From Ramlibacter ginsenosidimutans (GTDB lineage Bacteria; Pseudomonadota; Gammaproteobacteria; Burkholderiales; Burkholderiaceae_C): DNA of 64,000 bases. Both the position numbers and the translations under genes were made by a program. Under the pieces are notes generated by a model. That model ran no database searches and was not told where the DNA came from. It saw only the letters and a program-made list of their open reading frames with translations. Location: contig NZ_JAEPWM010000005.1 in assembly GCF_016654015.1 (NCBI RefSeq), positions 310,001 to 374,000 of the forward strand, given 5' to 3'. Shown one piece after another: positions 8,158 through 17,184 of the stretch (positions are counted from its first letter, which is position 1; each line of letters opens with the position of its first letter).

Positions 8158-9096
8158 ATGAACGACCTCGACTGCGCATGCGCGAGGCTGCCCCGCCGGC
8201 CGGCGCGGTCCACGGCAGGCACGCGTCGCATCCCGTTCCTGCTGGCCCTGCTGCTCTCCGGCTGCGCCGGGGGCGTGCTGGACCCGCACGGCGTGGTGGG
8301 CGCTGCCGAGCGGGAGGTCACGCTGAATGCACTGGCGGTGATGCTGGTCATCGTGGTCCCCACCATTCTGGTCGCAGTGGCCTTCGCGTGGTGGTTCCGC
8401 GCCTCGAATCCGCGCGCACACCGGCGGCCGCAGTTCGCCTACTCGGGCCGCGTCGAGCTGATCGTCTGGTCCATTCCGCTGCTGGCCATCGTCTTCATCG
8501 GCGGGCTGATCTGGAGCGGCTCCCACCGGCTCGACCCGTTCGCGCCACTGCCGGGGCCGGCGCGGCCGCTGGAGGTGCAGGTGGTGTCGCTCGACTGGAA
8601 GTGGCTCTTCATCTATCCGGAGCAGGGCGTGGCGACCGTGAACCAGCTGGTCGTGCCCACGGGTGTGCCTGTCCATTTCTCGCTCACCTCCGGCAGCGTG
8701 ATGAACTCGTTCTGGGTTCCGCAGCTCGGGGGCATGGTCGCCACCATGAACCGCATGGCGACTCAGCTCTCGCTGCAGGCGGACGATGCCGGCGATTACT
8801 ACGGCCAGTCCGCGCAGTTCAGCGGCGACGGTTTTTCCGGGATGCATTTCCTCGTGCATGCCGTTGCCGCCGACAACTTCGCCCGCTGGCTGAACGCGAC
8901 GCGGCAGGCGGGGGGCGCGCTGGATGCCGCGAGCTATGCCGAGCTCGCGCGCCAGAGCCGCGACGTCCAGCCCTTCACCTACCGGTCCGTGCAGGCCGGA
9001 CTGTTCGACGCGGTCGTGCAGCAGCAGATCCCGCCCGCCGGCGGCCCCGAGGTGGGCCACGGGGGCGCGGCCGCCAATCCCCGCACCGGAAGCTGA
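8158..9096 (+). CDS. cyoA: Cytochrome bo3 ubiquinol oxidase subunit II
   Basis: A 312-aa lipoprotein-type subunit II. The signal ends in a lipobox (LLLSGC, Cys about residue 36). Two membrane helices follow, then a cupredoxin domain. The CuA cysteine ligands found in cytochrome c oxidases are absent and the segment reads [13 protein letters not shown], as in quinol oxidases, so electrons should come from ubiquinol. The [17 protein letters not shown] stretch is typical of CyoA. ATG at 8158 is chosen because the signal peptide starts there. It is the first gene of cyoABCD. Confidence 0.95.
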   Translation: MNDLDCACARLPRRPARSTAGTRRIPFLLALLLSGCAGGVLDPHGVVGAAEREVTLNALAVMLVIVVPTILVAVAFAWWFRASNPRAHRRPQFAYSGRVELIVWSIPLLAIVFIGGLIWSGSHRLDPFAPLPGPARPLEVQVVSLDWKWLFIYPEQGVATVNQLVVPTGVPVHFSLTSGSVMNSFWVPQLGGMVATMNRMATQLSLQADDAGDYYGQSAQFSGDGFSGMHFLVHAVAADNFARWLNATRQAGGALDAASYAELARQSRDVQPFTYRSVQAGLFDAVVQQQIPPAGGPEVGHGGAAANPRTGS

Positions 9097-9097
9097 G

Positions 9098-11107
9098 ATG
9101 TTCGGAAAACTGACCTGGAACGCCATCCCCTGGGACCAGCCCATCCCGCTCGCCGCGGGCGCGACCGTGCTGGTCATCCTGATCGCCGTCATTGCGTGGG
9201 TGGTCATCAAGGGCCACCTTCCCTACCTCTGGCGCGAGTGGATCACCAGCGTCGACCACAAGCGCATCGGCGTGATGTACACGCTGCTGGGCATCCTCAT
9301 GCTGCTGCGCGGCTTCGTCGACGCCGTGATGATGCGCTCGCAGCAGGCCCTGGCCTTCCGTGCGCCCGGCTTCCTGCCGCCCGAGCACTACAACCAGGTC
9401 TTCACCGCGCACGGAACCATCATGATCTTCTTCGCGGCCATGCCGCTCATGATCGGCCTGATGAACTTCGTCGTGCCGCTGCAGCTGGGCGTGCGCGACG
9501 TCGCCTTCCCCACGCTCAACTCCACCGGCTTCTGGCTCACCGCCACGGGCGCGCTGCTGATCAACGTGTCGCTGGTCGTGGGCGAGTTCGCGCGCACCGG
9601 CTGGGTCGCCTACCCGCCGCTGTCCGAGCTGCCGTATTCGCCCGGTGTCGGCGTCGACTACTACCTGTGGTCGTTGCTGATCTCGGGCGTGGGCACGCTG
9701 ATCAACGGCATCAACCTGGTCACCACCATCCTCAAGACCCGCGCGCCGGGCATGCGCTACACGCGCATGCCCATGTTCACCTGGACCGCGCTCGCCGCCA
9801 ACCTGCTCATCGTCGCCGCCTTCCCCGTGCTCACCGCCACGCTCGCGATGCTGGCGCTGGACCGCTACCTCGGCTTCCATTTCTTCACCAACACGGCCGG
9901 CGGCAACATGATGATGTTCATCAACCTGATCTGGGCCTGGGGCCATCCGGAGGTGTACATCCTGGCGCTGCCGGCCTTCGGCATCTTCTCCGAGATCTTC
10001 TCGACCTTCTCCCGCAAGCCGCTGTTCGGCTACCGCTCCATGGTGATCGCGACGATGGCGATCTGCCTGATCTCCTTCACCGTCTGGCTGCACCACTTCT
10101 TCACCATGGGCGCAGGCGCCGACGTCAACGCCATCTTCGGCATCGCGACCAGCCTGATCGCCGTGGCCACCGGCGTGAAGGTCTACAACTGGATCTTCAC
10201 CATGTACGGCGGCAGCATCCGCTTCGACACGCCGATGCTGTGGGCGCTCGGCTTCATCGTCACCTTCGTCATCGGCGGCATGACGGGCGTGCTGCTGGCC
10301 GTCCCGCCCGCCGACTTCCAGCTGCACGACAGCCTGTTCCTGGTGGCGCACTTCCACAACGTGATCGTGGGTGGCGTGCTGTTCGCCGCCTTCGCGGGCA
10401 TCACGTTCTGGTTCCCCAAGGCGTTCGGCTTTCGCCTGCACGAAGGCTGGGGCAAGGCCGCGTTCTGGCTGGGCCTCGCCGGCTTCTACATCGTCTTCAT
10501 GCCGCTCTACGTGGTGGGCCTGCTGGGCATGACGCGGCGGCTGCAGCACTACGACGTCGCCGCATGGCGGCCGTGGGTGCTCATCGCCGGTGCCGGCATC
10601 ATCGTCATGGCCGCGGGCGCGGCCTGCCAGGTGTTCCAGCTCGCCTACAGCATCCGGCATCGCGACTCGCTGCGCGACCTCACCGGCGACCCCTGGCATG
10701 GCCGCTCGCTCGAATGGGCGACGTCTTCGCCGCCGCCGTCCTTCAATTTCGCCGTGCTGCCGCGCGTGCATGGCACCGAGCCCTACTGGGAGATCAAGCG
10801 CCGCGCCATCGAGACGCAGCAGTTGCCCAAGGAGCCCGACTACGCACCGATCGAGCTGCCCCGCAACAGCCCCACCGGCTTCATCTGCGCGTTCTTCGCT
10901 ACGCTCACCGGCTTCGCGCTGATCTGGCACATCTGGTGGCTGGTGATCGTCGGGCTGGTGGCCGCCTATGCCGTGTTCGTCTGGTTCGCGTGGCGCGACG
11001 TGTCCGAGAAGATCGTGCCGGCCACGGTGGTCGCGCGGATCGACCGCGAGCGGCGCCGCGCCCGCGCGGACTGGCTGGCCCGCAACGCGGGCGGGGAGCC
11101 GGCATGA
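9098..11107 (+). CDS. cyoB: Cytochrome bo3 ubiquinol oxidase subunit I
   Basis: The catalytic haem-copper subunit, 669 aa (E. coli CyoB is 663). It carries the quinol-oxidase N-terminal helix and then the 12-helix core. Visible signatures are the CuB His-Tyr motif [12 protein letters not shown], the paired histidines WLHHFFTMG, and the haem-ligand region [12 protein letters not shown]. It reduces O2 to water and pumps protons. It starts 1 bp after the cyoA stop and overlaps cyoC by 4 bp (ATGA). Confidence 0.97.
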   Translation: MFGKLTWNAIPWDQPIPLAAGATVLVILIAVIAWVVIKGHLPYLWREWITSVDHKRIGVMYTLLGILMLLRGFVDAVMMRSQQALAFRAPGFLPPEHYNQVFTAHGTIMIFFAAMPLMIGLMNFVVPLQLGVRDVAFPTLNSTGFWLTATGALLINVSLVVGEFARTGWVAYPPLSELPYSPGVGVDYYLWSLLISGVGTLINGINLVTTILKTRAPGMRYTRMPMFTWTALAANLLIVAAFPVLTATLAMLALDRYLGFHFFTNTAGGNMMMFINLIWAWGHPEVYILALPAFGIFSEIFSTFSRKPLFGYRSMVIATMAICLISFTVWLHHFFTMGAGADVNAIFGIATSLIAVATGVKVYNWIFTMYGGSIRFDTPMLWALGFIVTFVIGGMTGVLLAVPPADFQLHDSLFLVAHFHNVIVGGVLFAAFAGITFWFPKAFGFRLHEGWGKAAFWLGLAGFYIVFMPLYVVGLLGMTRRLQHYDVAAWRPWVLIAGAGIIVMAAGAACQVFQLAYSIRHRDSLRDLTGDPWHGRSLEWATSSPPPSFNFAVLPRVHGTEPYWEIKRRAIETQQLPKEPDYAPIELPRNSPTGFICAFFATLTGFALIWHIWWLVIVGLVAAYAVFVWFAWRDVSEKIVPATVVARIDRERRRARADWLARNAGGEPA

Positions 11108-11778
11108 GCGCGACCGCTCCATTCGCCGAAGGTGGCTTCGATCCGTACAGGGTTGGTCATCGCCACGGCGAGGCCGGGCACTCCGTGGCCACGGGCCGCG
11201 GCGAGGGCGGGCCGGCCTCCAAGACCGTGATCGTCGGGTACGGCTTCTGGCTGTTCCTGCTCAGCGACGTCGTCATGTTCTCGTGCTTCTTCGCCGCGCA
11301 CGCGGTGCTCCAGACCGAGACCGCGGGCGGACCCTCGGGCCGCGAGCTGTTCGACCCCAGCCGGGTCGCCATCGAGACCGCCTGCCTGCTGCTCTCCAGC
11401 TTCACCTGCGGGCTGGCCGGCGTGTCGGCGCAGATGGGAAGGCAGCTCTGGACGCAGCTGGCGCTGCTGGTCACCGGCCTGCTCGGCGTCGCCTTCCTCG
11501 GCCTGGAAGCGTCCGAGTTCGCCGGGATGATCGCCAGCGGCGCGGGTCCGCAGCGCAGTGCCTTCCTCTCCTCGTTCTTCGCGCTGGTGGGCTGCCACGG
11601 CCTGCATGTGCTCGCCGGCCTGCTGTGGCTCGGGACCATGATGGCCCAGTTCCTCGCGAAGGGCTTCCGCGCCGACATCATGCGTCGCATGCTGTGCTTC
11701 AACCTGTTCTGGCACACGCTCGACATCATCTGGGTCGCGCTGTTCACGATGGTGTACCTGATCGGAGAAGGACGATGA
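11104..11778 (+). CDS. cyoC: Cytochrome bo3 ubiquinol oxidase subunit III
   Basis: A 224-aa, five-helix subunit III with the family's hydrophilic N-terminus, then [35 protein letters not shown] and [17 protein letters not shown]. It stabilises subunit I and contains no redox centre. Translational coupling on both sides (ATGA with cyoB and with cyoD) shows one operon. Confidence 0.95.
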   Translation: MSATAPFAEGGFDPYRVGHRHGEAGHSVATGRGEGGPASKTVIVGYGFWLFLLSDVVMFSCFFAAHAVLQTETAGGPSGRELFDPSRVAIETACLLLSSFTCGLAGVSAQMGRQLWTQLALLVTGLLGVAFLGLEASEFAGMIASGAGPQRSAFLSSFFALVGCHGLHVLAGLLWLGTMMAQFLAKGFRADIMRRMLCFNLFWHTLDIIWVALFTMVYLIGEGR

Positions 11779-12179
11779 GCGAGCACGACCACCTCGCGGC
11801 GCCGGCGCACGACGAGGACGACATCGGCCCGGGACTCGCGACCCCCGGGGTGAATCCGAAGGCGGCGATCGGCAGCTATGCGCTGGGGCTGGTGCTGTCC
11901 GCGCTGCTCACGGCGGCATCCTTCTACGCGGTGCGCACACACCTGATCTGGGGCCCGGCCATCCCGGCGGCCCTGATCGTGCTGGCCATCGCGCAGATCG
12001 GCATCCACCTGGTGTTCTTCCTGCACATGACCACCGCGCCGGACAACACCAACAACGTGCTGGCGCTCGCCTTCGGCATCCTCATCGTCGCCTTGATCGT
12101 GGGCGGCTCGCTGTGGATCATGGCGCACCTCGATCACAACATGCTGCCCATGAGCGAGGTCCTCAAGCGGCAGCGCTGA
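11775..12179 (+). CDS. cyoD: Cytochrome bo3 ubiquinol oxidase subunit IV
   Basis: A 134-aa, three-helix subunit IV. A hydrophilic, His/Asp-rich N-terminus precedes IGSYALGLVLSALLTAASF, a middle helix, and IHLVFFLHMTTA...NN, which is diagnostic for CyoD. It assists assembly of the CuB site. It is the last gene of the operon: no cyoE (haem O synthase) follows. A dispersed palindromic repeat begins 70 bp downstream. Confidence 0.95.
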   Translation: MSEHDHLAAPAHDEDDIGPGLATPGVNPKAAIGSYALGLVLSALLTAASFYAVRTHLIWGPAIPAALIVLAIAQIGIHLVFFLHMTTAPDNTNNVLALAFGILIVALIVGGSLWIMAHLDHNMLPMSEVLKRQR

Positions 12180-12248
12180 GGCAGCGCGCAGCGCGCGGGT
12201 CGCAGCCTGGGGCCTTCGCGCAGGTTGGCAGTGAGTCTTCGTAGTCTT

Positions 12249-12333
12249 CGTAGGCTGGGGTGAGCCACGCGAACCCCAGCATTCCAGTTCTGCCGCAAGC
12301 TGGGGTTCGCCTGCGGCTCACCGCCAGCCTACG
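12249..12333. repeat. Dispersed palindromic repeat, GTAGGCTGG family, copy 1
   Basis: An ~85-bp imperfect palindrome. It opens CGTAGGCTGGGGTGAGCCAC, carries GCGAACCCCAGC, and closes with the complementary GCTGGGGTTCGC and GGCTCACCGCCAGCCTACG. Four members occur in the window (also about 14189, 21661 and 51935), all intergenic. This copy lies between cyoD and a convergent small gene. Confidence 0.9.
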
Positions 12334-12361
12334 ATTTGCGCTTCGCCTTCCGCCCGGCTTG

Positions 12362-12613
12362 TCAGCGCAGCACGGCCCTGGAGAGATCGAGCACGCGAGC
12401 GCGGGCTGCGTGGGCGACCTCGCGCAGGCGCAGCGTCTCGGCGCCGAGCGGGCAGGGCGCTTCGCCTCCGGGCGCGCGCAGCGCCTCGGTCCACAGTCGC
12501 ACTTCGCAGTCCGCGAGTTCGGCTTCGGCATGGCGCCATTGCTCGTACAACGCTTCGTACTCCTGAAGCGCCATGCGATCGCCAGGGGTCACTGAATACG
12601 TCATCGAGGCCAT
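12362..12613 (-). CDS. Small hypothetical alpha-helical protein
   Basis: About 83 aa from the ATG at 12613, or 97 aa if a GTG at 12655 is used; neither has a clear ribosome site. The body (ALQEYEALYEQWRHAEAELA, LRLREVAHAARARVLDLSRA) is charged and predicted to form two helices, perhaps a coiled coil. No signal peptide and no family recognised. It is a plausible but unproven gene. Confidence 0.5.
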   Translation of the reverse strand: MASMTYSVTPGDRMALQEYEALYEQWRHAEAELADCEVRLWTEALRAPGGEAPCPLGAETLRLREVAHAARARVLDLSRAVLR

Positions 12614-12726
12614 GCGCGTATTCCAGCGCAAGCCGCCCCGCACGATTTGCCTCACGTCAAGGAAGTGACGGGCGCCGCATGCGCCGCGTCAAGCAGGCAG
12701 GGGGCGGCCGTGCCTTCGCTCGCGGC

Positions 12727-13173
12727 TTACCGCGTCGTGACCTGCGAGCGGATCTCGCCGCCCGGATGCGCGCGCGTGTGCACGTTGACGTACCAGCGGC
12801 CCGCCAGCAGGTCGGCGGCCTGCGCATCGGTCAGCGTCGCCTCGCCCTTGATGGGGCTCGCCGCATTGGCGAACGGGACGATGACGCCGGCGTTCGTCCC
12901 GGGCGCGGCCGGCCCGTGGAAGTGCGCCGCCGTCGCCGGCCCGCTCAGGCCCGAGTAGGTCACGGTGTACTCCAGCTTGTGCGACGTCTTGTCGTAGCTG
13001 GCGTCGAGCGTGCCCGTGCCGGCCGAGGTCACCGGCGGCACCTCCTGGGCGCCGGTCAGCGTGCCACCGAGGTGCGTGGCACCGTTGTGCGTGGAGCTCC
13101 AGGGCATCTCGGCACAGGCGGCGAGCGTGAGCGCCGCAACGGCGGCAAGGACCAGTTTCGGGGCAGGGCGCAT
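12727..13173 (-). CDS. CHRD domain lipoprotein
   Basis: A 148-aa exported protein. The N-terminus is a lipoprotein signal (KLVLAAVAALTLAACAE, Cys about residue 20). The rest is one CHRD domain: LGGTLTGAQEVPPVTSAGTG, AAHFHGPAAPGTNAG and WYVNVHTRAHPGGEIRSQV. CHRD domains are named after chordin and are common in bacterial envelope proteins, where the role is unclear. ATG at 13173 has a GAGG ribosome site and gives the signal peptide directly. Confidence 0.88.
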   Translation of the reverse strand: MRPAPKLVLAAVAALTLAACAEMPWSSTHNGATHLGGTLTGAQEVPPVTSAGTGTLDASYDKTSHKLEYTVTYSGLSGPATAAHFHGPAAPGTNAGVIVPFANAASPIKGEATLTDAQAADLLAGRWYVNVHTRAHPGGEIRSQVTTR

Positions 13174-13258
13174 GGGGCATCCTCGGTTCGCATCGGCAAC
13201 AGTGCCGGCCCGCAGATTGCCACGCGCGACGGCCGCCGGGGTACAGGGATTCCCGTAC

Positions 13259-14032
13259 TCAGGCAGGCGGATGGGCGGCGGGATCGGTGACGTCCCAGGA
13301 GTGGAAGACCTCGCGCGGGCTGCGCGTCTCGGGGAGCACATACACGATCGCGCCGGACTGGCGCACGGTCGGGCTCAGCACCTGTTCGTAGAACGGGATG
13401 GGGAGGTTGATGCACCCGAAGGAGATGCGCCGGTCCGCCGCGTTGGGCGAAGCAAGCCGTTCGGGGCGCCGTTCGGCACGCACCTTGTCGATGACGCGGT
13501 GCATGGCGACCGCGCCGGCGTAGTCGATCCAGACGACGTCCACACCGGAGTCGTCCCAGCCCGGCACGGCGACGAAGCGGCCGGCGGGCGTGGTCTTCTC
13601 GTCGTCGCGCACTTCCGCAAGCGGCTTGTCCCCGACGCCGGGCGCCGTGTCGTCACCGACGGTCAGTCCCACCAGCGCCGGTGCGCTGGCCACCAGCTTG
13701 CCGCGCGCATCGAAGGCGTAGACGGTGGCGGCCTGCTTGTCCAGGATCACGACGGCGCGGCCCTGGTTGTCGCCGGTGTAGAAGGCCCAGTTCGCCACCT
13801 CGCGCACGCCGGCGGAGACCGGCGTGCCGCCGAAGTCCGCGAGCCGCCGGGGCTGCAGCGCAGCGGACGGGCTTTTGGCCGGGAAGCGATGCGCTGCGAC
13901 CGGCGTCGCCGTCGCCGTTGCGGCCGCGACGCTCTCCGCATGCACTGCAGGGCCGGCCAGCACGCCCGCTGCCAGCCATGCGGCGGCCAGGAGGTGCTGG
14001 ACGGATAGCGGGCGGCTGCAGCGGTTGCGCAT
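13259..14032 (-). CDS. L,D-transpeptidase (YkuD family), exported
   Basis: A 257-aa protein with a signal peptide (residues ~1-30, cleavage near AVHA) and a C-terminal YkuD-type catalytic domain. The catalytic signature is spread over HRVIDKVRAERRPERL...RRISFGCINLP, with Cys as nucleophile and Phe in place of the usual His before Gly-Cys. Such enzymes make 3-3 peptidoglycan cross-links or attach proteins to the wall. Upstream of the catalytic site, GRAVVILDKQAATVYAFD is the typical start of the domain. ATG at 14032 has a GGAAG site immediately upstream and begins the signal peptide. Confidence 0.85.
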   Translation of the reverse strand: MRNRCSRPLSVQHLLAAAWLAAGVLAGPAVHAESVAAATATATPVAAHRFPAKSPSAALQPRRLADFGGTPVSAGVREVANWAFYTGDNQGRAVVILDKQAATVYAFDARGKLVASAPALVGLTVGDDTAPGVGDKPLAEVRDDEKTTPAGRFVAVPGWDDSGVDVVWIDYAGAVAMHRVIDKVRAERRPERLASPNAADRRISFGCINLPIPFYEQVLSPTVRQSGAIVYVLPETRSPREVFHSWDVTDPAAHPPA

Positions 14033-14188
14033 CTTCCAAGGTCGTCGGTGGCGGATGCGATCAGCATAGGCAAGCAGGGTGCGCCGCGCGTTTCGGCTGC
14101 GTTGCGCCTCGTCGTAGGAAGGCGCCGCATGCAAGTGGGGGGCCGGGTGAGATTGCTACGAAGTCGCCAAGTCCCGTCCCGGAAAGGC

Positions 14189-14256
14189 GTAGGCTGGCGG
14201 TGAGCCGCAGGCGAACCCCAGCTTACCGCGCTTCACCGAATCGCTGAGGTTCGCGC
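14189..14256. repeat. Dispersed palindromic repeat, GTAGGCTGG family, degenerate copy 2
   Basis: The left arm (CGTAGGCTGGCGGTGAGCCG then CAGGCGAACCCCAGC) is intact. The right arm is reduced to CGCTGAGGTTCGCGC and lacks the closing half. GTCCCGTCCCGG lies just left, and a very similar GTCCCGTCCCG lies beside copy 3. It sits upstream of the response regulator at 14413. Confidence 0.8.
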
Positions 14257-14412
14257 GCCTTAGCTACGAAACCCCGTCGCGGGTCTCGGAGCGAACAGCT
14301 CGAGCGGAGACCGGCTCTCCCCATCGCCGGCGATCTCCCGGACCGGGGATCCGCACGCGGCACGGGCGTCCGACGCGATAATGATTCGTCCAAACGTACC
14401 TTCCCTCCCGCC

Positions 14413-14799
14413 GTGACCCCCATCCGTGTCTTCCTCGTCGAGGATCTCGCGTCGATGCGAGACCTGCTCAACGAGCTGTTCGCATCGTCGAAGAAGTTCC
14501 GCCTCGAAGGCATTGCCACGACGGAAGCGGAAGCCAAGCTCTGGCTCGACGACAACCCGCACGGCTGGGACCTCGCGATCGTGGACCTGATCCTGGCGCA
14601 GGGCAGCGGCTTCAGCGTGATCGAGCGGGCGCGGCAAGTGGCGGCGCATGCGCCCATCGTGGTGTTCAGCGGCTATGCGAGTGCGGGCGTGGCGCAGCGC
14701 TGCAAGAGCCTCGGAGCGACGGCGGTCATCGACAAGGCCGAAGGCGACGCCTTGCTCAAGTGGCTCGACGCGTACTTGCCGGACAGTCCGGCGGCGTGA
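14413..14799 (+). CDS. Single-domain response regulator (CheY-like)
   Basis: A 128-aa stand-alone receiver domain. Conserved residues are the acidic pair Glu10/Asp11, phospho-acceptor Asp58 (LAIVDLILAQGSG), Ser86 (VVFSGYAS) and Lys108 (AVIDKAEG). No output domain follows, so it must act through a partner. GTG start at 14413. No kinase is adjacent. It is clearly paralogous to the regulator at 32442-32828 (same length, same GSGF and VVFS motifs, AGVAQRC against PAVAERC), which lies beside a PAS histidine kinase. Confidence 0.9.
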   Translation: MTPIRVFLVEDLASMRDLLNELFASSKKFRLEGIATTEAEAKLWLDDNPHGWDLAIVDLILAQGSGFSVIERARQVAAHAPIVVFSGYASAGVAQRCKSLGATAVIDKAEGDALLKWLDAYLPDSPAA

Positions 14800-15011
14800 G
14801 AATGGCGACTGCGCACGGCGGCCGTTCTGCGATCCGCAATCGCCCCGAATAGCACTTCCCGGTTAAGCAAACAACGTCATCCCGGCGCAGGGACTCGGCG
14901 TTAAGCTTGAGTTGTCGCAGCAGCGACACTGGGCCACGCCAATGTCGTGGCGGGTCGGATCGGCGGCTTGGATATTGGGCGGGCCATGCACCCGCGTACC
15001 AGGAGTTGGGG

Positions 15012-15422
15012 GTGAGCAAGAGATTGATCGACCGGTGCATCCAGGCGAGCGAGCTGTGCGCGCTGGCCTGCGAGGCCGCGCTCGCGACGGACAACGCGTA
15101 CACCAGTCCGGGCACCGACCCGTACAGCAGGCCGCACCTCGCGATGGTCTCGTGCGCGTCCGTTTGCGGACTCGTGTCGCGCGCCTTGCGCGAGGGCGAC
15201 GCCGACCTGGAACTCCTGCGCTGGTGCGCCGAGATGTGCATGGCGTGCGCGACGCCGCAGATGCCGCCGGGCGTGAACAGCGCGGCGTGGAGCCTGGTCG
15301 TGCGGGTCTGCCGCCGCTGTGCCATGGAATGCAATGCGCTCATCGATGCGGTCACGAGCTCGGCCCGCACGGCCATCGACGCCACGCGCGATTCCGGCTT
15401 CCAGGTGCTGGCCGACGAATAA
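15012..15422 (+). CDS. Cys-rich four-helix-bundle, copper-binding type protein
   Basis: A 136-aa protein with eleven cysteines arranged mostly as CxxxC or CxxC on predicted helices (CIQASELCALAC, MVSCASVC, WCAEMCMAC, VCRRCAMEC). This is the pattern of the DUF326/copper-storage-protein family, whose four-helix bundles are filled with Cu(I). There is no signal peptide, so it would act in the cytosol. GTG at 15012 is chosen for its AGGAG site at ideal spacing. CopD and CopC lie ~0.4 kb downstream on the other strand, which supports a copper role. Confidence 0.78.
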   Translation: MSKRLIDRCIQASELCALACEAALATDNAYTSPGTDPYSRPHLAMVSCASVCGLVSRALREGDADLELLRWCAEMCMACATPQMPPGVNSAAWSLVVRVCRRCAMECNALIDAVTSSARTAIDATRDSGFQVLADE

Positions 15423-15556
15423 ACCGGCGTCGGCCGCGCGGGCTGTCGCATTTGGCGCAATGCACACGTCGGTGTTTGCATGCGCGCCACACTTCACTGG
15501 CGAGGGCACGCGCACGCCGGTATAACAGTGGCGAGAGCATTGCAGTGGAGGATGCC

Positions 15557-15751
15557 ATGGCACAAGCAACCGACTCGGAACAGTTCCCGGAAGAGAACGC
15601 AGCGAACTACGTCAACGGCCGCTTCGACCCGAAGGGCGCCGAGGCGCTGCGCGAAAGCTTTCGCCGGCAGGCCGAGGTGCAGGCCAAGCTGAGTGCGGAA
15701 AGCCGCACGCAGGCGCAGCGGCATCGGCCGCAGCCCGGTAACGCACGGTAA
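15557..15751 (+). CDS. Small hydrophilic hypothetical protein, 64 aa
   Basis: A short, highly charged protein (FDPKGAEALRESFRRQAEVQ) that looks helical and soluble, with no Cys and no membrane segment. The start has an excellent ribosome site (GGAGGATGCC then ATG), which is the main reason to accept it. No family is recognised. It is convergent with copD. Confidence 0.55.
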   Translation: MAQATDSEQFPEENAANYVNGRFDPKGAEALRESFRRQAEVQAKLSAESRTQAQRHRPQPGNAR

Positions 15752-15820
15752 GAGGCTGCGGCCACCCGCCTCGCGCAGGCGAGGCGATGCGAGCTTCCGG
15801 CCGCGGAGCCTCCGTGCACG

Positions 15821-16795
15821 TCACTCGGGCATGCGAGCGCCCATGTGGTCCTGCATGGCACCGGGCCCGTCGTCCCGGTGCGCCGGCGGTTCGCTGCCTG
15901 CGAGCACGCCGACGATGCCGAAGATGGCCGCGCCCAGCACCAGCTCCGCTGCCACGGTCCGCCAGAGCCGCCGCGCGGCGACGAGCCTGTGCGCAGGATC
16001 GGAGGCGAGCAGCGGGGTCAGGCGCAGCCGGTTGTTCGCGGCCAGTGCGAGCAGGACTGCGAACAGGACGATCTTTGCCAGGATGAGCCGTCCGTAGCCG
16101 GTGTCCACCAGCGCCTGCAGGCTGCCCACCATCATGCGGCCGTTGAGGAAGCCGCTGACCGCGAGGACGGCCACGGCCAGCACGCCCATGCCGGTGAATC
16201 CGCGTGCCGCCGCCAGCGCCAGCGCATCCCATGGCGCTGCGCCCGCGCGCGCGCGGGCCAGGACGAACAACAGCGGGGGCAGGCAGCCGATCCAGACGGC
16301 GGCGGCGGCCAGGTGCAGTGCGTCGGCCACGACGTGCGAGGCCGGTGCGGCCGTGGCGTGTCCCGCGAACACCTGCGAAACGAGCAACGCCGCAGCGAGC
16401 GCGAGACCGATGGCATCGCGGCCGCTCGCGCGCGCAGCGCGGGGCCGCGTCCAGGCCAGCCAGCCTGCGAGCAGCAGCAGGAGCGCGCAGCGAACGAGCC
16501 AGACGTGGCCGAAGCGTGTCTGCGCCAGCACGAGTTCGAGCACGCCGGGCCGCAGCGCTTGCGCCATGCCGAGTCCGCTCATGGCCATGGCCACGGGCGC
16601 CAGCCAGGCCAGCCAGGTCGCGAGTGCGACCCAGGTCGCGTAAAGGCGCAGGCGCGCGAGCCAGTCCGACAGCGCCGCGTGCTGCGGCTGCGGAACCCGG
16701 CGCAGCGGCAGGACCAGCAAGGGGAAGGCCAATCCGCCGATGAGGACGGCTACGGCGCCGAGGTGCAGCGCGCGGACGAGCGCGATCAGGTCCAA
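15821..16795 (-). CDS. copD: Copper resistance protein CopD, inner-membrane
   Basis: A 324-aa polytopic protein with about eight membrane helices. Histidines typical of CopD/PcoD lie in membrane segments (LVRALHLGAVAVLIGG, FAGHATAAPASHVVADALHLAAAAVWIG). It is thought to move copper across the inner membrane in partnership with CopC. The only start that keeps the first helix is TTG at 16795, 30 bp after the copC stop; no ATG or GTG lies in that gap in frame. The C-terminus carries a short His/Asp/Met tail (AHRDDGPGAMQDHMGARMP). Confidence 0.85.
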   Translation of the reverse strand: MDLIALVRALHLGAVAVLIGGLAFPLLVLPLRRVPQPQHAALSDWLARLRLYATWVALATWLAWLAPVAMAMSGLGMAQALRPGVLELVLAQTRFGHVWLVRCALLLLLAGWLAWTRPRAARASGRDAIGLALAAALLVSQVFAGHATAAPASHVVADALHLAAAAVWIGCLPPLLFVLARARAGAAPWDALALAAARGFTGMGVLAVAVLAVSGFLNGRMMVGSLQALVDTGYGRLILAKIVLFAVLLALAANNRLRLTPLLASDPAHRLVAARRLWRTVAAELVLGAAIFGIVGVLAGSEPPAHRDDGPGAMQDHMGARMPE

Positions 16796-16825
16796 GCCGT
16801 GCCCCTGTTCACTGCGGCGCCGGGC

Positions 16826-17179
16826 TCAGGGGCCGACGCGAAACACGAAGTCGCCCTGCGTGACGTGCGTGTCGATCGAGACCGCGCGCCAGTGCACGGT
16901 GTACACGCCCGGCGCGAGGGGCGGCAGCGAGACGCGCAGCAGCGCCTTGTTGTGCGCATCCAGGTGCGCGTCGGCGCGGTCCACGCGCCGGCCGCTGGCG
17001 TCGAGCACCGTGAGCGTGCTGAACGCGATCTCGAGCGGCTCGTTGAACCACAGCTTCACCTCCGCGGGCGCGGCTTGCACCTGCGAGCCGACGCGCGGCT
17101 CGGCGCGCTCCAGGAAGCCATGCGCATGGGCAGCGACGGCCAGCAGCGCCATGCACGCGCCCGCGATGCAGCGTCGCAT
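16826..17179 (-). CDS. copC: Periplasmic copper-binding protein CopC
   Basis: A 117-aa cupredoxin-like copper chaperone with a signal peptide of ~22 residues (MRRCIAGACMALLAVAAHA). Cleavage would expose His as residue 1 (HGFLERAEPRVGS), and SIDTHVTQGDFVFRV near the C-terminus supplies the Asp-x-His pair. Together these form the known Cu(II) site of CopC. It sits directly upstream of copD and 5 bp downstream of an outer-membrane protein gene, suggesting one operon. Confidence 0.9.
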   Translation of the reverse strand: MRRCIAGACMALLAVAAHAHGFLERAEPRVGSQVQAAPAEVKLWFNEPLEIAFSTLTVLDASGRRVDRADAHLDAHNKALLRVSLPPLAPGVYTVHWRAVSIDTHVTQGDFVFRVGP

Positions 17180-17184
17180 CGTGT